Assembly: GCA_001825665.1 (NCBI GenBank)
Contig: MHXZ01000020.1
Location: forward strand, 1 to 38,888
DNA from: Planctomycetes bacterium GWF2_41_51
GTDB taxonomy: Bacteria > Planctomycetota > Phycisphaerae > Sedimentisphaerales > UBA12454
DNA length: 38,888 bases
Direction of reading: 5' to 3'
This document shows, piece by piece, positions 9,462 to 18,508 of the stretch. The position numbers and the translations under genes were made by a program. Position 1 is the stretch's first letter, and every line of letters starts with the position of its first letter. The notes under the pieces are model-generated. The model saw only the letters and a list, made by a program, of their open reading frames with translations, did no database searches and was not told where the DNA came from.

Positions 9462-10335
9462 TCAAGAACTCAATTTACTTATTATTGCCATTTGCATTTT
9501 CTTAATTCCACATGTCTGTGCTGCCAACACAGATACTTTCACGCTTTGGCAATTACCTTCTCAAACTGGCAGTCAGATGAACAGCTACGTAATACAAACG
9601 TTTCATGGCAAAGTAATAGTAATTGATGGAGGCTTCGCAGAAGATGCTTCTTATTTAAAAGGTTTCTTGGGTGCTCTTGGAAATAAAGTCCATGCATGGT
9701 TTATATCACATCAGCATGTTGACCATATTGAAGCTTTGACAACTATATTAAAAAAACCTCAAGGCTTAGAAATAGATAAAGTTTTTGGTTCTTTTTTAGA
9801 TGAAGAGTGGATAAAAGTTTATGAGCAGGATAGCTTAAAAACGGCATCTGAATTTAATAGAGCCTTACACGAGAAGGAAATACCAATTTTATCATTGAAA
9901 TTGGGACAGACAATTAAAATTGATGGGATAACCATTAAGATTCTTGGCATCAAAAATTCTGAAATTACTACCAATGCTATTAATAATTCGAGTGTAGTTA
10001 TGAAATTTTGGGATAAACATAAATCCATATGCTTTTTAGGAGATATTGGAGTTGAGGGAGGTCGAAAACTATTAAATAGTAAATTCAAAAAAGAACTAAA
10101 ATCAGATTATGTTCAAATGGCTCATCACGGTCAGGCTGGGGTTGAAGAAGACTTTTATAAAGCTGTCAGCCCGAAGTACTGCATTTGGCCGACACCTTTA
10201 TGGCTTTGGGAGAATAATAACGGCGGAGGTGACAATTCTGGCAATTGGAAGACTTTAGAAGTTCGCAGTTGGATAAATAAATTAAAAATCAAAAAACATT
10301 ATTGCCTTTTTGAAGGTTTAATAAAAATTTATTAA
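9451..10335 (+). CDS. Exported metallo-beta-lactamase-fold hydrolase
   Basis: 294 residues. A hydrophobic N-terminus (NLLIIAICIFLIPHVCAAN) looks like a signal peptide cut after VCA. The zinc-site motif HQHVDH is at about residues 87-92, followed by LGDIGVEGG with the bridging Asp and MAHHGQAG with a further His, in the order typical of MBL-fold hydrolases of the ComEC-C-terminal/phosphodiesterase-like type. The family contains hydrolases of esters, phosphodiesters and lactones; no substrate can be read from sequence. The start is TTG at 9451, 11 bases inside the rhamnosidase gene, with AAGGG about ten bases upstream. An exported enzyme between two cytoplasmic rhamnosidases and a symporter may remove a substituent before uptake; this is inference. 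Confidence 0.78.
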   Translation: MFRNQELNLLIIAICIFLIPHVCAANTDTFTLWQLPSQTGSQMNSYVIQTFHGKVIVIDGGFAEDASYLKGFLGALGNKVHAWFISHQHVDHIEALTTILKKPQGLEIDKVFGSFLDEEWIKVYEQDSLKTASEFNRALHEKEIPILSLKLGQTIKIDGITIKILGIKNSEITTNAINNSSVVMKFWDKHKSICFLGDIGVEGGRKLLNSKFKKELKSDYVQMAHHGQAGVEEDFYKAVSPKYCIWPTPLWLWENNNGGGDNSGNWKTLEVRSWINKLKIKKHYCLFEGLIKIY

Positions 10336-10363
10336 TAAGAATTATTTTTGAAACGGAGTACAA

Positions 10364-12436
10364 ATGCGTTTTACTTTTTTGGATGGCAGTATTATCTGCG
10401 TTTTATTCCTGATACTGACTGCCATAATATGCTGGATGAAACAATACTCTGTCAGTGTCGCTGATTTTTTGGCGGCTAATCGTTGTGCAGGAAGATATTT
10501 ATTGACTGTAGCTGGCGGCGCAGTTGGTTTAGGTTTTATCTCCGTAGTTGGTTCATGGGAAATATATTATAAAGTTGGATTTAGTGGAATCTGGTGGCAA
10601 TTGATGTTGTTACCCGCGGTTGGTATGCTTCTTTCTGTTTCCGGTTTTGTCACATATAGGTTTCGGGCAACTCGAGCGATGACTATGGCAGAGTTTTTCG
10701 AGTTACGATATAGCCGTAAGTTTAGAATTTTCGCTGGAATGATTGCATGGTTTTCCGGTGTTCTTAATTATGGTATTTTTCCTGCCATAGCCGGACGATG
10801 TTTGATTTATCTTTTGGGTCTGCCTGTATATACGACCAATTTTTGCGGTATCCAAATTAATTTGACATTGGCTTTGGTGATGGCTAGCTTATTAACGGTT
10901 GCGGTTGCTTTTACAATATCAGGTGGACAAATTACTGTAATGGTTACTGATTTTTGTCAGGGACAAATCATTAATTTTGCAACATTTGCAGTTATTATAA
11001 TACTCCTCTTTAAAATTGACTGGAGCAATATTATAACCGTACTGTCAGCCGCTCCACCCGGTCAATCAATGTTAGATCCTTTCGATATTAAAAACGTTGA
11101 AGGATTTAACCTCTGGTATTTTATATTTCAGATTGTGCTTACTGTTTACGGATATAATGCATGGCAAGGCAGTCAGGCATATAATTGCTCGGCAAAAAAT
11201 CCACACGAGGCTAGAATGGCCAGTGTTCTGGTGGGTTGGCGAAATTACATATATAATGTATTTTTCTTTTTCGTTCCAGTTTGCATCTTTGTCGTGATGA
11301 ATGGTAGTAATTTCCAATCAATCACTGAGACAATTAACAATAATTTAGCTGAGATTTCAGATTCACAGATGCGTGAGCAATTGACAGTACCTATTGGACT
11401 TTTACATTTATTGCCTGTTGGAATTGTTGGTCTTTTATGCGCCTCTTTTATAGCAGGCAACATTGCTACCGATGAAACATATTTGCATTCATGGGGATCA
11501 ATTATGGTCCAGGATGTGATAATGCCTTTGCGCGGGAAGCCATTTACTCCTAAATCTCATATAAAAGCTTTGCGACTTTCTATTATCGGTATTGCATTAT
11601 TTGCATTTTTCTTTAGTTTATTTTTTAACCTAAAAGACTTCATTTTTATGTATTTCGCTATAACAGGCGCTATTTATTTAGGGGGCGCCGGCGCAGTAAT
11701 TCTTGGAGGCCTTTATTGGAAAAGAGGTACTGTCCAAGGTGCATGGGCTGCTATGATATTAGGAGCAATATGCTCAATATCAGGTATTGTTTTACAAAGT
11801 ATTTTATGGCCATATTTATTGCCATCGCTAAAACAAAAATATCCCACAGTATTTAGTCGCTTCTCTGAATCATTCCCATTAACAGGAATGGAAATGGCCT
11901 TCTTCTTTACTGTTGTTGCACTCCTTGCATATCTAGTGGTATCTCTTTTAACAAAACCAGATAAAGAACTTGATTTTGATCGTTTATTCCATAGAGGTAA
12001 ATATGCGATTGATGATAATGAACCGAAACATAAAGCAGACAATTGGCGATTTCTTGCAAAATTCGGCATAGGAAAGGATTTCAGTTTGTCAGACAAAATA
12101 ATATCCATTGCGTCAATTCTTCTTACCTTATTCTGGGTTTTTATATTTATCCTCGGAAATATTATTCATAGTAAATTCGGGATTTCCAAAGAGGTGTGGG
12201 GCAAATGGTGGGCATTCTATCTAATTATAAATATGGCAATTTCTGTAATTGTGGCAATCTGGCTGTTTATAGGTGGATTGAGTAATTTTAGAGATCTCGT
12301 ACGTTTATTGAAAGAAAAACGCAGAGATAGTCTTGATGATGGGTATGTTGTTGGACATAAACGGTTGTCGGAAATTGAAAACAAAAATACAGAACAATTA
12401 CTAGACTCTGATGAGACTAAAAAAGTACATAGTTAA
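10364..12436 (+). CDS. Sodium:solute symporter (SSS family)
   Basis: 690 residues with about 14 hydrophobic segments. The beginning (LAANRCAGRYLLTVAGGAVG, then FISVVGSWEIYYKVGFSGIWW) and the MTMAEFFELRYSRKFR loop are typical of SSS-family transporters, which couple solute uptake to sodium. A charged cytoplasmic C-terminal tail (about residues 645-690) follows the last membrane segment. The ATG has GGAG five bases upstream, and the gene lies 28 bases after the exported hydrolase. Members carry sugars, glycosides, amino acids or carboxylates; with two intracellular rhamnosidases next to it the likely cargo is a small rhamnoside or a deoxysugar, but this is context only. No ABC or TonB-type transporter is present in the window. 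Confidence 0.88.
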   Translation: MRFTFLDGSIICVLFLILTAIICWMKQYSVSVADFLAANRCAGRYLLTVAGGAVGLGFISVVGSWEIYYKVGFSGIWWQLMLLPAVGMLLSVSGFVTYRFRATRAMTMAEFFELRYSRKFRIFAGMIAWFSGVLNYGIFPAIAGRCLIYLLGLPVYTTNFCGIQINLTLALVMASLLTVAVAFTISGGQITVMVTDFCQGQIINFATFAVIIILLFKIDWSNIITVLSAAPPGQSMLDPFDIKNVEGFNLWYFIFQIVLTVYGYNAWQGSQAYNCSAKNPHEARMASVLVGWRNYIYNVFFFFVPVCIFVVMNGSNFQSITETINNNLAEISDSQMREQLTVPIGLLHLLPVGIVGLLCASFIAGNIATDETYLHSWGSIMVQDVIMPLRGKPFTPKSHIKALRLSIIGIALFAFFFSLFFNLKDFIFMYFAITGAIYLGGAGAVILGGLYWKRGTVQGAWAAMILGAICSISGIVLQSILWPYLLPSLKQKYPTVFSRFSESFPLTGMEMAFFFTVVALLAYLVVSLLTKPDKELDFDRLFHRGKYAIDDNEPKHKADNWRFLAKFGIGKDFSLSDKIISIASILLTLFWVFIFILGNIIHSKFGISKEVWGKWWAFYLIINMAISVIVAIWLFIGGLSNFRDLVRLLKEKRRDSLDDGYVVGHKRLSEIENKNTEQLLDSDETKKVHS

Positions 12437-12461
12437 TATTATTTGTTCTTATTATTAATTT

Positions 12462-12465
12462 GGAG
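12462..12465 (+). promoter_or_regulatory. Ribosome binding site choosing TTG start at 12473
   Basis: GGAG precedes the TTG at 12473 by seven bases and gives a product starting MDSKTRFLMALAHEKPDRVP, which lines up with the N-termini of other UroD-like proteins. The upstream TTG at 12443 lacks a site. Confidence 0.6.
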
Positions 12466-12472
12466 AAATAAA

Positions 12473-13444
12473 TTGGATTCAAAAACGCGTTTTTTAATGG
12501 CGTTGGCACATGAGAAGCCTGACCGGGTTCCGTTTAACTTTTGGATGGACAGAAGATTGATGGCTAAATATGAGCAGTCTATCGGCAATCGACACTGGCG
12601 AGTAACGCACTATGGTGCAGATGTTATAGAATCATTCCCAACTTTAACATTTCCGAGCGGCAAATATGTTGAAGTTGGCTGCGCATCGCGATTGTCTGAA
12701 CCCTATCCTTTACGTTGGGAAAATACAAGCTCAATTCCAATGCCTGATCCAAATGCCGAAGACGTTCTTGAATTAGTCAAAACTGATATAAAGCAATTCC
12801 TAGATAAAGCAGTAATAATGAATGTCATAACACCATGGGGCGTTATTGCTTCAATGTTGGGTTATGAACAAATATATATGGATGTGATGGACCATCGCGA
12901 AGAATTGAAGCAACTTTCACGTCGAATTTGTGATACTTTCAAAGTAGTGGTTGAACGTGCTTGTAGATTGGGCATTACTGCATTATATATCCAGGAAGAT
13001 ATTGCCGACACCAATGGCTTATCAATGTCTATGAATTCGACTTTGGAACATTGTCTTGATTACGCAAAAGAACTTGCCGATATCGCAGCTTACCATAAGA
13101 TTCCCGTACTTTTTCATACCGATGGAAAAATGACAGATGAATTATTCGAGAACTTTATAAAAATTGGAATTAATGCAATCAATCCACTTCAGCCTCACCT
13201 TAATGACATGACCAATTTTAAATCTCGTTTTGGCCAAAAACTTGCTCTTTATGGCGGGCTGGATAATTGTTTCACAATTTCACAAGGTACTCCACAGGAT
13301 ATTCGTGAACATATAGCCAACTTATTTGAAATAGTTGGAAAACCAGATGGAGCCTTAATCTTTTCTTCCCATGATATTGATTACGATGTACCGCCGGAAA
13401 ATATTGAAACGATGATTAATACGATTAAAGCGTGCAAATATTGA
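12473..13444 (+). CDS. UroD-like protein 1 (HTDG form, no zinc Cys)
   Basis: 323 residues from a TTG start. The opening RFLMALAHEKPDRVPFNFW and the TIM-barrel pattern identify the uroporphyrinogen decarboxylase/cobamide-dependent methyltransferase superfamily. In the region where MtaA/CmuA-type methyltransferases have H-x-C, this protein has LFHTDGKMTDE, and near the C-terminus ALIFSSHDIDYDVPPENIE in place of the third zinc Cys. It therefore lacks the zinc-thiol site and is unlikely to be a thiol methyltransferase. True haem-pathway UroD is also unlikely because the gene is embedded in a sugar operon with three paralogues nearby. The reaction is unknown; such proteins are very common in planctomycete and lentisphaerote sugar clusters. 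It is followed 13 bases later by an oxidoreductase gene. Confidence 0.78.
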   Translation: MDSKTRFLMALAHEKPDRVPFNFWMDRRLMAKYEQSIGNRHWRVTHYGADVIESFPTLTFPSGKYVEVGCASRLSEPYPLRWENTSSIPMPDPNAEDVLELVKTDIKQFLDKAVIMNVITPWGVIASMLGYEQIYMDVMDHREELKQLSRRICDTFKVVVERACRLGITALYIQEDIADTNGLSMSMNSTLEHCLDYAKELADIAAYHKIPVLFHTDGKMTDELFENFIKIGINAINPLQPHLNDMTNFKSRFGQKLALYGGLDNCFTISQGTPQDIREHIANLFEIVGKPDGALIFSSHDIDYDVPPENIETMINTIKACKY

Positions 13445-13457
13445 GAAAAAAGCTTTT

Positions 13458-14624
13458 ATGAAATCTACTAAATTAAATTTTGCAGTAATAGGCTGTGGTA
13501 TGCTTGCACGTATGCAGCATATACCAAACATTGCCAATTCACAAAAAATGTCTCTTCATACCTGCTGTGATCTTTCAGATGAGTCCTTGCAGATATGCAA
13601 AGAAAGATTTTGTGCGTTAAACATTGGCAAAGATTTTAATGCAACGATCAATGATCCGCAGATAGACGCTATATGTGTTGCCACCACTGAAAAGCTTCGT
13701 TTGCCAATTATAGCTGCTGCCGCAAAAGCTAAAAAGCCGGTATATTGCGAGAAACCATTGGCTCGTACTCTCGATGAAATGTACGAAATACAAAAAATAG
13801 TTCATGCTGCTAATATTCCATTTTGCGTCGGCCATAATCGCCGCAGTTCGCCTGCAATGCGAGAAGCTCATACGATTTTCAGATCGCATATGGAAAATCC
13901 TAAGTCATGTCGGTGGCGGTTTGACAGAGAGGGTTTAAAACGGCCGAACTTACCTGATAATGGCAAAGCAGCAATATCTGTTCGCATAAATGATGATTGG
14001 TATAGCTGGAAGGCTTGGGTATTTGATAAACAGCAAGCACCGTTCGGGCCAATGCTATTTGAAATGACTCACTTCACAGATATATGCAATTGGTTTCTTA
14101 ATGCAGAACCAATCGAAGTTGTCGCAATGGAACAGGGAATGCTCAATCATGCGGTAATAGTACGATATAAAACAGGAGAATTAGCTACATTGGTTATGTG
14201 TGCAAATGGAACATTTGGTTATCCAAAAGAGCTTTATGAAGCCTTTGGAAATGGCGGCGCTGTAATAGTTGATCATATGCTTGAAGTTCGCACAGCAGGA
14301 ATAGAAGGGGCGTTTGCAAAAAGAGTATATCCGATGCTTGGTGATTGTCATCCAAACATAGGTACACAAAACGGTTTGTACGGCTGGCTCGAAAAGAAAC
14401 AAGCTGCCTGTAAAGATGCTGTTGCAGCAAATGACCCGATGAAGATTTTTACAGCCGAACCGGATAAAGGCCATGCACATGCATTGGAATATTTCGTTGA
14501 TGAGATAAACGGAACAGGTCCTGTTGTTTGTGGCATTGATGATGCTGTTATGGCGACACGAGTCGCATTTGCAGCCATAAAGTCAGCAAAAGAAAATAGA
14601 ACAGTTAAGCTTTCAGAGATATAG
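13458..14624 (+). CDS. Gfo/Idh/MocA-family oxidoreductase 1
   Basis: 388 residues. A Rossmann fold at the N-terminus (FAVIGCGMLARMQHIPNI, GxGxxA type), AICVATTEKLRLPIIAAAAKAKKPVYCEKPLA with the conserved EKP lysine, and a C-terminal substrate domain (MLFEMTHFTDICNWF, with the His typical of the family's catalytic region) define the family. Members oxidise or reduce sugars, cyclitols and sugar acids with NAD(P). No signal peptide or Tat motif is present, so it is cytoplasmic, unlike many planctomycete members. Second after the UroD-like gene and nine bases before a second family member, it probably acts on the sugar released by the rhamnosidases or on a keto-derivative of it. Confidence 0.87.
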   Translation: MKSTKLNFAVIGCGMLARMQHIPNIANSQKMSLHTCCDLSDESLQICKERFCALNIGKDFNATINDPQIDAICVATTEKLRLPIIAAAAKAKKPVYCEKPLARTLDEMYEIQKIVHAANIPFCVGHNRRSSPAMREAHTIFRSHMENPKSCRWRFDREGLKRPNLPDNGKAAISVRINDDWYSWKAWVFDKQQAPFGPMLFEMTHFTDICNWFLNAEPIEVVAMEQGMLNHAVIVRYKTGELATLVMCANGTFGYPKELYEAFGNGGAVIVDHMLEVRTAGIEGAFAKRVYPMLGDCHPNIGTQNGLYGWLEKKQAACKDAVAANDPMKIFTAEPDKGHAHALEYFVDEINGTGPVVCGIDDAVMATRVAFAAIKSAKENRTVKLSEI

Positions 14625-14632
14625 GAATTGTA

Positions 14633-15751
14633 ATGAAGAAAATTAAAATAGGATTTGTTGGTGCCGGCTGGATGGGCAATGTTCAGATGCAGCGGATTTG
14701 CGAACGCAATGATGCTGAAATTATTGCATTATTTGAAAAGAATACAGACCGCGGCAAAGAAGTTTTACGAAATTTAAAGTTATCAGAAAATCTTTTAGTA
14801 TCAGATTACAACGATATTATTAACAACAAAGACATTGATGCGCTTTGGCTTGTAAGTCCAAATAGTTTTCATGGGCCTCAATCGATAGCTGCTATGCAGG
14901 CAGGCAAACATGTTTTTAGTGAAAAACCGTGTGCCACAAAATTTTATGATTTTTGCAGGCAGATCGAACTTGAAAAAACAAATCCAAACCTTAAAACATT
15001 TGTGGATTATATATTATATTTCGATAGTCTGGAACAAAGACTTAGAACAATGGTTGCCGATGGTGTTTTTGGGAAAATCACACAAATTCAGGTCAATTAT
15101 CGTCATCCGGTTAATATAGCAGGTGATAAAGTCTGGAAATTAAGCAAAGAGACGATGGGCGATGCAATTGGAATGGGCATCAACCATGCTATATCGGTAA
15201 TGATTTACGCCATGCAAAGCCAGGCAAAGCCGATTGCAGTATATGCTACAAAACTTAAATCACAGGTAAGAGAATTTGAAGCAGAGCCAATTTACAATAT
15301 TATGATAAAATTTGATAATGGAACAACAGGTTTTTCCTTTGGGAATATTGATAATGGCAATGGCTATGATGCATATCATAATTTATTTGGTACCGAAGGC
15401 GGATTTATCTTTGAATCTCAAATTGACAGACCTTACAAAGTTCGTTATTGGTCAAATAAAACAACTGCCGGCAAATGGATAAGACCATTGGATAAACAAG
15501 ATGCAGGTGATTTAGCCTGGCCTGAATATACGACAACACCAGATAGCGGTAATGTAGTAGAACATCAAACCGGAGCATGTGTTTGCCATTTTATCGATTG
15601 TATTAAAAATAATATAAAATCACCGCTTAGCTTTGTAAATTCACAGACAATTGCAGAAATCGGTTGGGCAGCGCAGATGAGTGCGGAACTGAATAAGGAA
15701 ATCAAACTACCATTAGACTGGGATGAGGCGAAACATTTCTTCAAAGACTAA
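14633..15751 (+). CDS. Gfo/Idh/MocA-family oxidoreductase 2
   Basis: 372 residues. The nucleotide-binding start IGFVGAGWMGNVQMQRI, the segment ALWLVSPNSFHGPQSIAAMQAGKHVFSEKPCA with the EKP motif, and the C-terminal pattern DAIGMGINHAISVMIYAM identify the family. It is clearly a different subfamily from its neighbour (different substrate-domain sequence), so the two may perform successive steps, for example oxidation at one carbon and reduction or oxidation at another. It has AGGA six bases before its ATG and ends two bases before the enolase-superfamily gene. Cytoplasmic; substrate not predictable. Confidence 0.87.
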   Translation: MKKIKIGFVGAGWMGNVQMQRICERNDAEIIALFEKNTDRGKEVLRNLKLSENLLVSDYNDIINNKDIDALWLVSPNSFHGPQSIAAMQAGKHVFSEKPCATKFYDFCRQIELEKTNPNLKTFVDYILYFDSLEQRLRTMVADGVFGKITQIQVNYRHPVNIAGDKVWKLSKETMGDAIGMGINHAISVMIYAMQSQAKPIAVYATKLKSQVREFEAEPIYNIMIKFDNGTTGFSFGNIDNGNGYDAYHNLFGTEGGFIFESQIDRPYKVRYWSNKTTAGKWIRPLDKQDAGDLAWPEYTTTPDSGNVVEHQTGACVCHFIDCIKNNIKSPLSFVNSQTIAEIGWAAQMSAELNKEIKLPLDWDEAKHFFKD

Positions 15752-15753
15752 TT

Positions 15754-17025
15754 ATGAAAATTATTAAGACTAATTGTAGCTTTGAAAGAGAACCACTTAT
15801 TGCCCCATTTGGGTTCAAAGGTGGTTATCTTACTGAACTTTGGCAAACAACCGCGTATATGCAATCCGAATCAGGCAATGAAGCTGTCGGCCTTGGTACA
15901 CAAAGTACATTGTGGTCTGATGCGAATGTTTTTGTATCTAATTCCGAACACGATGGAAATAATATGATGTTTCAATTGACATCATATGCTCTTGAAAAAG
16001 CAAAACAAATTGAATGGCACACGCCTTTCGATTTGCTCGATAAAATATTGCCTGAAGTTTATGAATATGGCAAAAAAATAACGAATAACCCCCATCTTCG
16101 TCTTACATTTGTTCTCAATAGTCTCGTTGCTGTTGATAATGCTGCGTGGATTCTATATTGCAAAGACAACAGCACTAGCAATTTTGATGATATGCTACCC
16201 GAAGATATTAAACCTGCACTTTATTGCAAACATGCTAAATTAGCTAACATTCCTTTAATGAGCTATGACGTATCATTAGAAAACATTGTTGAGGCTGTAA
16301 AACAAGGCTATTTCTTTTTAAAGATTAAAATTGGCTGCGACCCTGATAAAGATGACAACCTTGATAAGATGCTTGAGTGGGATAAAAACAGATTAAAACA
16401 AATTCACGAAGCAGTAAAAGGCATTGAAACTCAATATACTGATAATGGCCATATTCCATATTATTTGGATGCCAATGGCCGCTATGACAGTAAAGATAGG
16501 TTGATGCAATTTCTTGATTTCGCAAAAAAGACTGGTGCACTTGACAGAATAATTTTGATGGAAGAACCGTTTGCCGAAGAATTTGAAGAAGATGTATCTG
16601 ATATTCCCGTAAGATTAGCTGCCGATGAAAGTGCTCATTCAGATCGGGACGCTTTGGCTAAAATTGACCAGGGTTTTTCTGCGATAGCCTTAAAGCCGAT
16701 TGCCAAGACGATGAGTATGAGTCTGCGAATAGTAGAAATAGCTCATGAAAAAAATATTCCATGTTTTTGCGCTGATTTGACTGTAAACCCGATTTTGGTA
16801 GATTGGAATAAAAATGTAGCCACAAGATTGCCTGTTCTTCCTGGTATGAAGATAGGAGTTCTGGAATCAAATGGCCATCAGAATTATAAGAATTGGCAGC
16901 AGATGAAAAATCAACATCCTTGTGCAGGCGCATTATGGATTGAACCAAAAAATGGAATATTTAATTTAGATCAGGAATTTTATAAACAAAGCGGCGGAAT
17001 ATTCAAAGATATTATCGGGGATTAA
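15754..17025 (+). CDS. Enolase-superfamily (MLE-type) racemase/dehydratase/epimerase
   Basis: 423 residues. The capping domain (1-150) precedes a barrel with KIKIG (Lys190 and Lys192, the KxK motif), metal ligands Asp239 (LDANGRY), Glu270 (MEEPF) and Asp291 (AADES), and Lys314 (ALKPI) on the opposite face. This spacing is that of the muconate-lactonizing-enzyme subgroup, in which two lysines flank a magnesium-bound enolate. Known members are cycloisomerases, dipeptide epimerases and o-succinylbenzoate synthases, while sugar-acid dehydratases mostly use a His-Asp pair instead, so the assignment to a specific reaction is open. It sits between two sugar oxidoreductases and a ceramidase-like protein with only 2-base gaps, suggesting that it acts on the same pathway intermediates. 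Confidence 0.82.
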   Translation: MKIIKTNCSFEREPLIAPFGFKGGYLTELWQTTAYMQSESGNEAVGLGTQSTLWSDANVFVSNSEHDGNNMMFQLTSYALEKAKQIEWHTPFDLLDKILPEVYEYGKKITNNPHLRLTFVLNSLVAVDNAAWILYCKDNSTSNFDDMLPEDIKPALYCKHAKLANIPLMSYDVSLENIVEAVKQGYFFLKIKIGCDPDKDDNLDKMLEWDKNRLKQIHEAVKGIETQYTDNGHIPYYLDANGRYDSKDRLMQFLDFAKKTGALDRIILMEEPFAEEFEEDVSDIPVRLAADESAHSDRDALAKIDQGFSAIALKPIAKTMSMSLRIVEIAHEKNIPCFCADLTVNPILVDWNKNVATRLPVLPGMKIGVLESNGHQNYKNWQQMKNQHPCAGALWIEPKNGIFNLDQEFYKQSGGIFKDIIGD

Positions 17026-17027
17026 AC

Positions 17028-18506
17028 ATGAACAAAAATATTTTACGAGCAGGCGTAGCCAAAAGCGATATAACCATTGATTCAAAGCAAGCTGTCATTC
17101 GCGATCCATTATACGCCAAAGCACTTGTATTAGATAATGGCGAAACAAAAATCGTTATCATTGCAATGGATGTTACTGCTATTAACGGCAGGACTGTTAG
17201 CAAGGATATGTTATACGACGTAAGTGATGATTTCCTACTGAACCTGCGAAGCCGGATTCAAAACAAATTAAAAATCCCAGGCTGCAATGTTTTAGTAAAT
17301 GCCTCACATACCCATCCTCCCGTAAGAATGTTATGTGATGACCGCCAACAAATTGAACGAACATTCGATGCTGTGAAACGAGCAATGCAAAACATGACAG
17401 AAGTGCGAATCGGCTTCGGGGTTGGTCATGAAGACAGAATAACAATGAATCGAACATTGCGATTAAAAAATGGCAAACATTGGACTATCCGTCATTCAAA
17501 TCCATGTCCGCCGGATGAAGAAGTAGCTGGAGTTGGACCTCTTGACCCTGAGATTGGCATAATTCGAATCGACAGGATGGATGGAAAGCCGTTAGCTGTG
17601 GTTTATAATTTTGCTTGTCATCTTCTTTTCGGCGATACGAAAGGTTCCATTACTGCAAATTTCACAGGTATTGCTTCGAAAGTGATCGAAGAGAGTCTTG
17701 GCAATGATGCAATGGCATTATTTTTACAGGGAGCCGCCGGCGATGTTATTGACACAACCTTTAAGGATTTCAACAGGGTGCGAGATATTAAACCACTTGG
17801 TAATATGCTAGGTTTGAGTACTCTTGAGGCATTGAAAAAAATACAAACAAGTGAAAACTTAAAATTAAATGTCATTTCAGAAACAATCCAGCTTCCTCGT
17901 CGAACAGATATCCCCGAGTGCATCGCAAAATTGCAGAAAGAACAAACAGAATTATTAGAATCTTTAAGGTTCATGAGCTTGAATTTCAAAAGCTTCCTGC
18001 CGTTATATATTAAATATGCTCTCAATTCTGAACATCCTGCGGATTATTCATATATGTATCTACAAAAGAAAAAAATTGATTCCGATGAATTAGCCTCTAT
18101 GGATACCGTTATTAGAAGCAACATAGAGAAATATTTAAAAAACATTTATGCGATGGAGAAATTAACAAGAATTCAGGACGATATTGAGACTCTCAAAAAA
18201 CACAAGGCAATAAATGATGAATCTGGCGAAGAAACAATTGCTGCCGAAGTTCAGGGCATAAGAATCGACGATTGCATCATAATAACTTCATCTGCAGAAG
18301 TACTTGCGGAAGTTGGTTTGAACATTAAGAAAGCTTCATCTTACGAACATACTTTTATAGCTGCTTATTCCAATGGCTATATGCACTATGGTGCACCAGC
18401 ATCATATTATGGCAAAGAAGGATACGAAGTAACAGAATGTTTATTGGCTCCTGAATGGCAGGAGATTTACGAAAAAAAGGCCAAGGAAATTATACTAAAA
18501 ATTTAA
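17028..18506 (+). CDS. Neutral ceramidase-like amidohydrolase, cytoplasmic
   Basis: 492 residues. The start (LRAGVAKSDIT), IVIIAMDVTAING, NASHTHPP and YNFACHLLF motifs, and LQGAAGDVID match the N-terminal domain of the neutral/alkaline ceramidase family, where the His residues bind zinc. The usual GDVNP is GDVID here. Unlike classical ceramidases it has no signal peptide and is shorter, lacking the usual C-terminal immunoglobulin-like domain. Planctomycetes encode many such proteins next to sugar genes, and a lipid amidase role is unproved; hydrolysis of an acylated or lactone-like intermediate is equally possible. GGGGA six bases before the ATG is a good ribosome binding site. It is the last gene of the plus-strand run and ends two bases from the convergent PfkB gene. 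Confidence 0.78.
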   Translation: MNKNILRAGVAKSDITIDSKQAVIRDPLYAKALVLDNGETKIVIIAMDVTAINGRTVSKDMLYDVSDDFLLNLRSRIQNKLKIPGCNVLVNASHTHPPVRMLCDDRQQIERTFDAVKRAMQNMTEVRIGFGVGHEDRITMNRTLRLKNGKHWTIRHSNPCPPDEEVAGVGPLDPEIGIIRIDRMDGKPLAVVYNFACHLLFGDTKGSITANFTGIASKVIEESLGNDAMALFLQGAAGDVIDTTFKDFNRVRDIKPLGNMLGLSTLEALKKIQTSENLKLNVISETIQLPRRTDIPECIAKLQKEQTELLESLRFMSLNFKSFLPLYIKYALNSEHPADYSYMYLQKKKIDSDELASMDTVIRSNIEKYLKNIYAMEKLTRIQDDIETLKKHKAINDESGEETIAAEVQGIRIDDCIIITSSAEVLAEVGLNIKKASSYEHTFIAAYSNGYMHYGAPASYYGKEGYEVTECLLAPEWQEIYEKKAKEIILKI

Positions 18507-18508
18507 AG

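Noticed and set aside
9819-10088. Reverse-strand open frame inside the MBL-fold gene, and similar frames inside other genes
   Set aside because: They have no ribosome binding site or recognisable protein pattern and lie opposite well-supported genes.
12473-13444. Haem biosynthesis UroD
   Set aside because: The gene is in a sugar operon, no other haem gene is near, and four diverged paralogues occur in one window.
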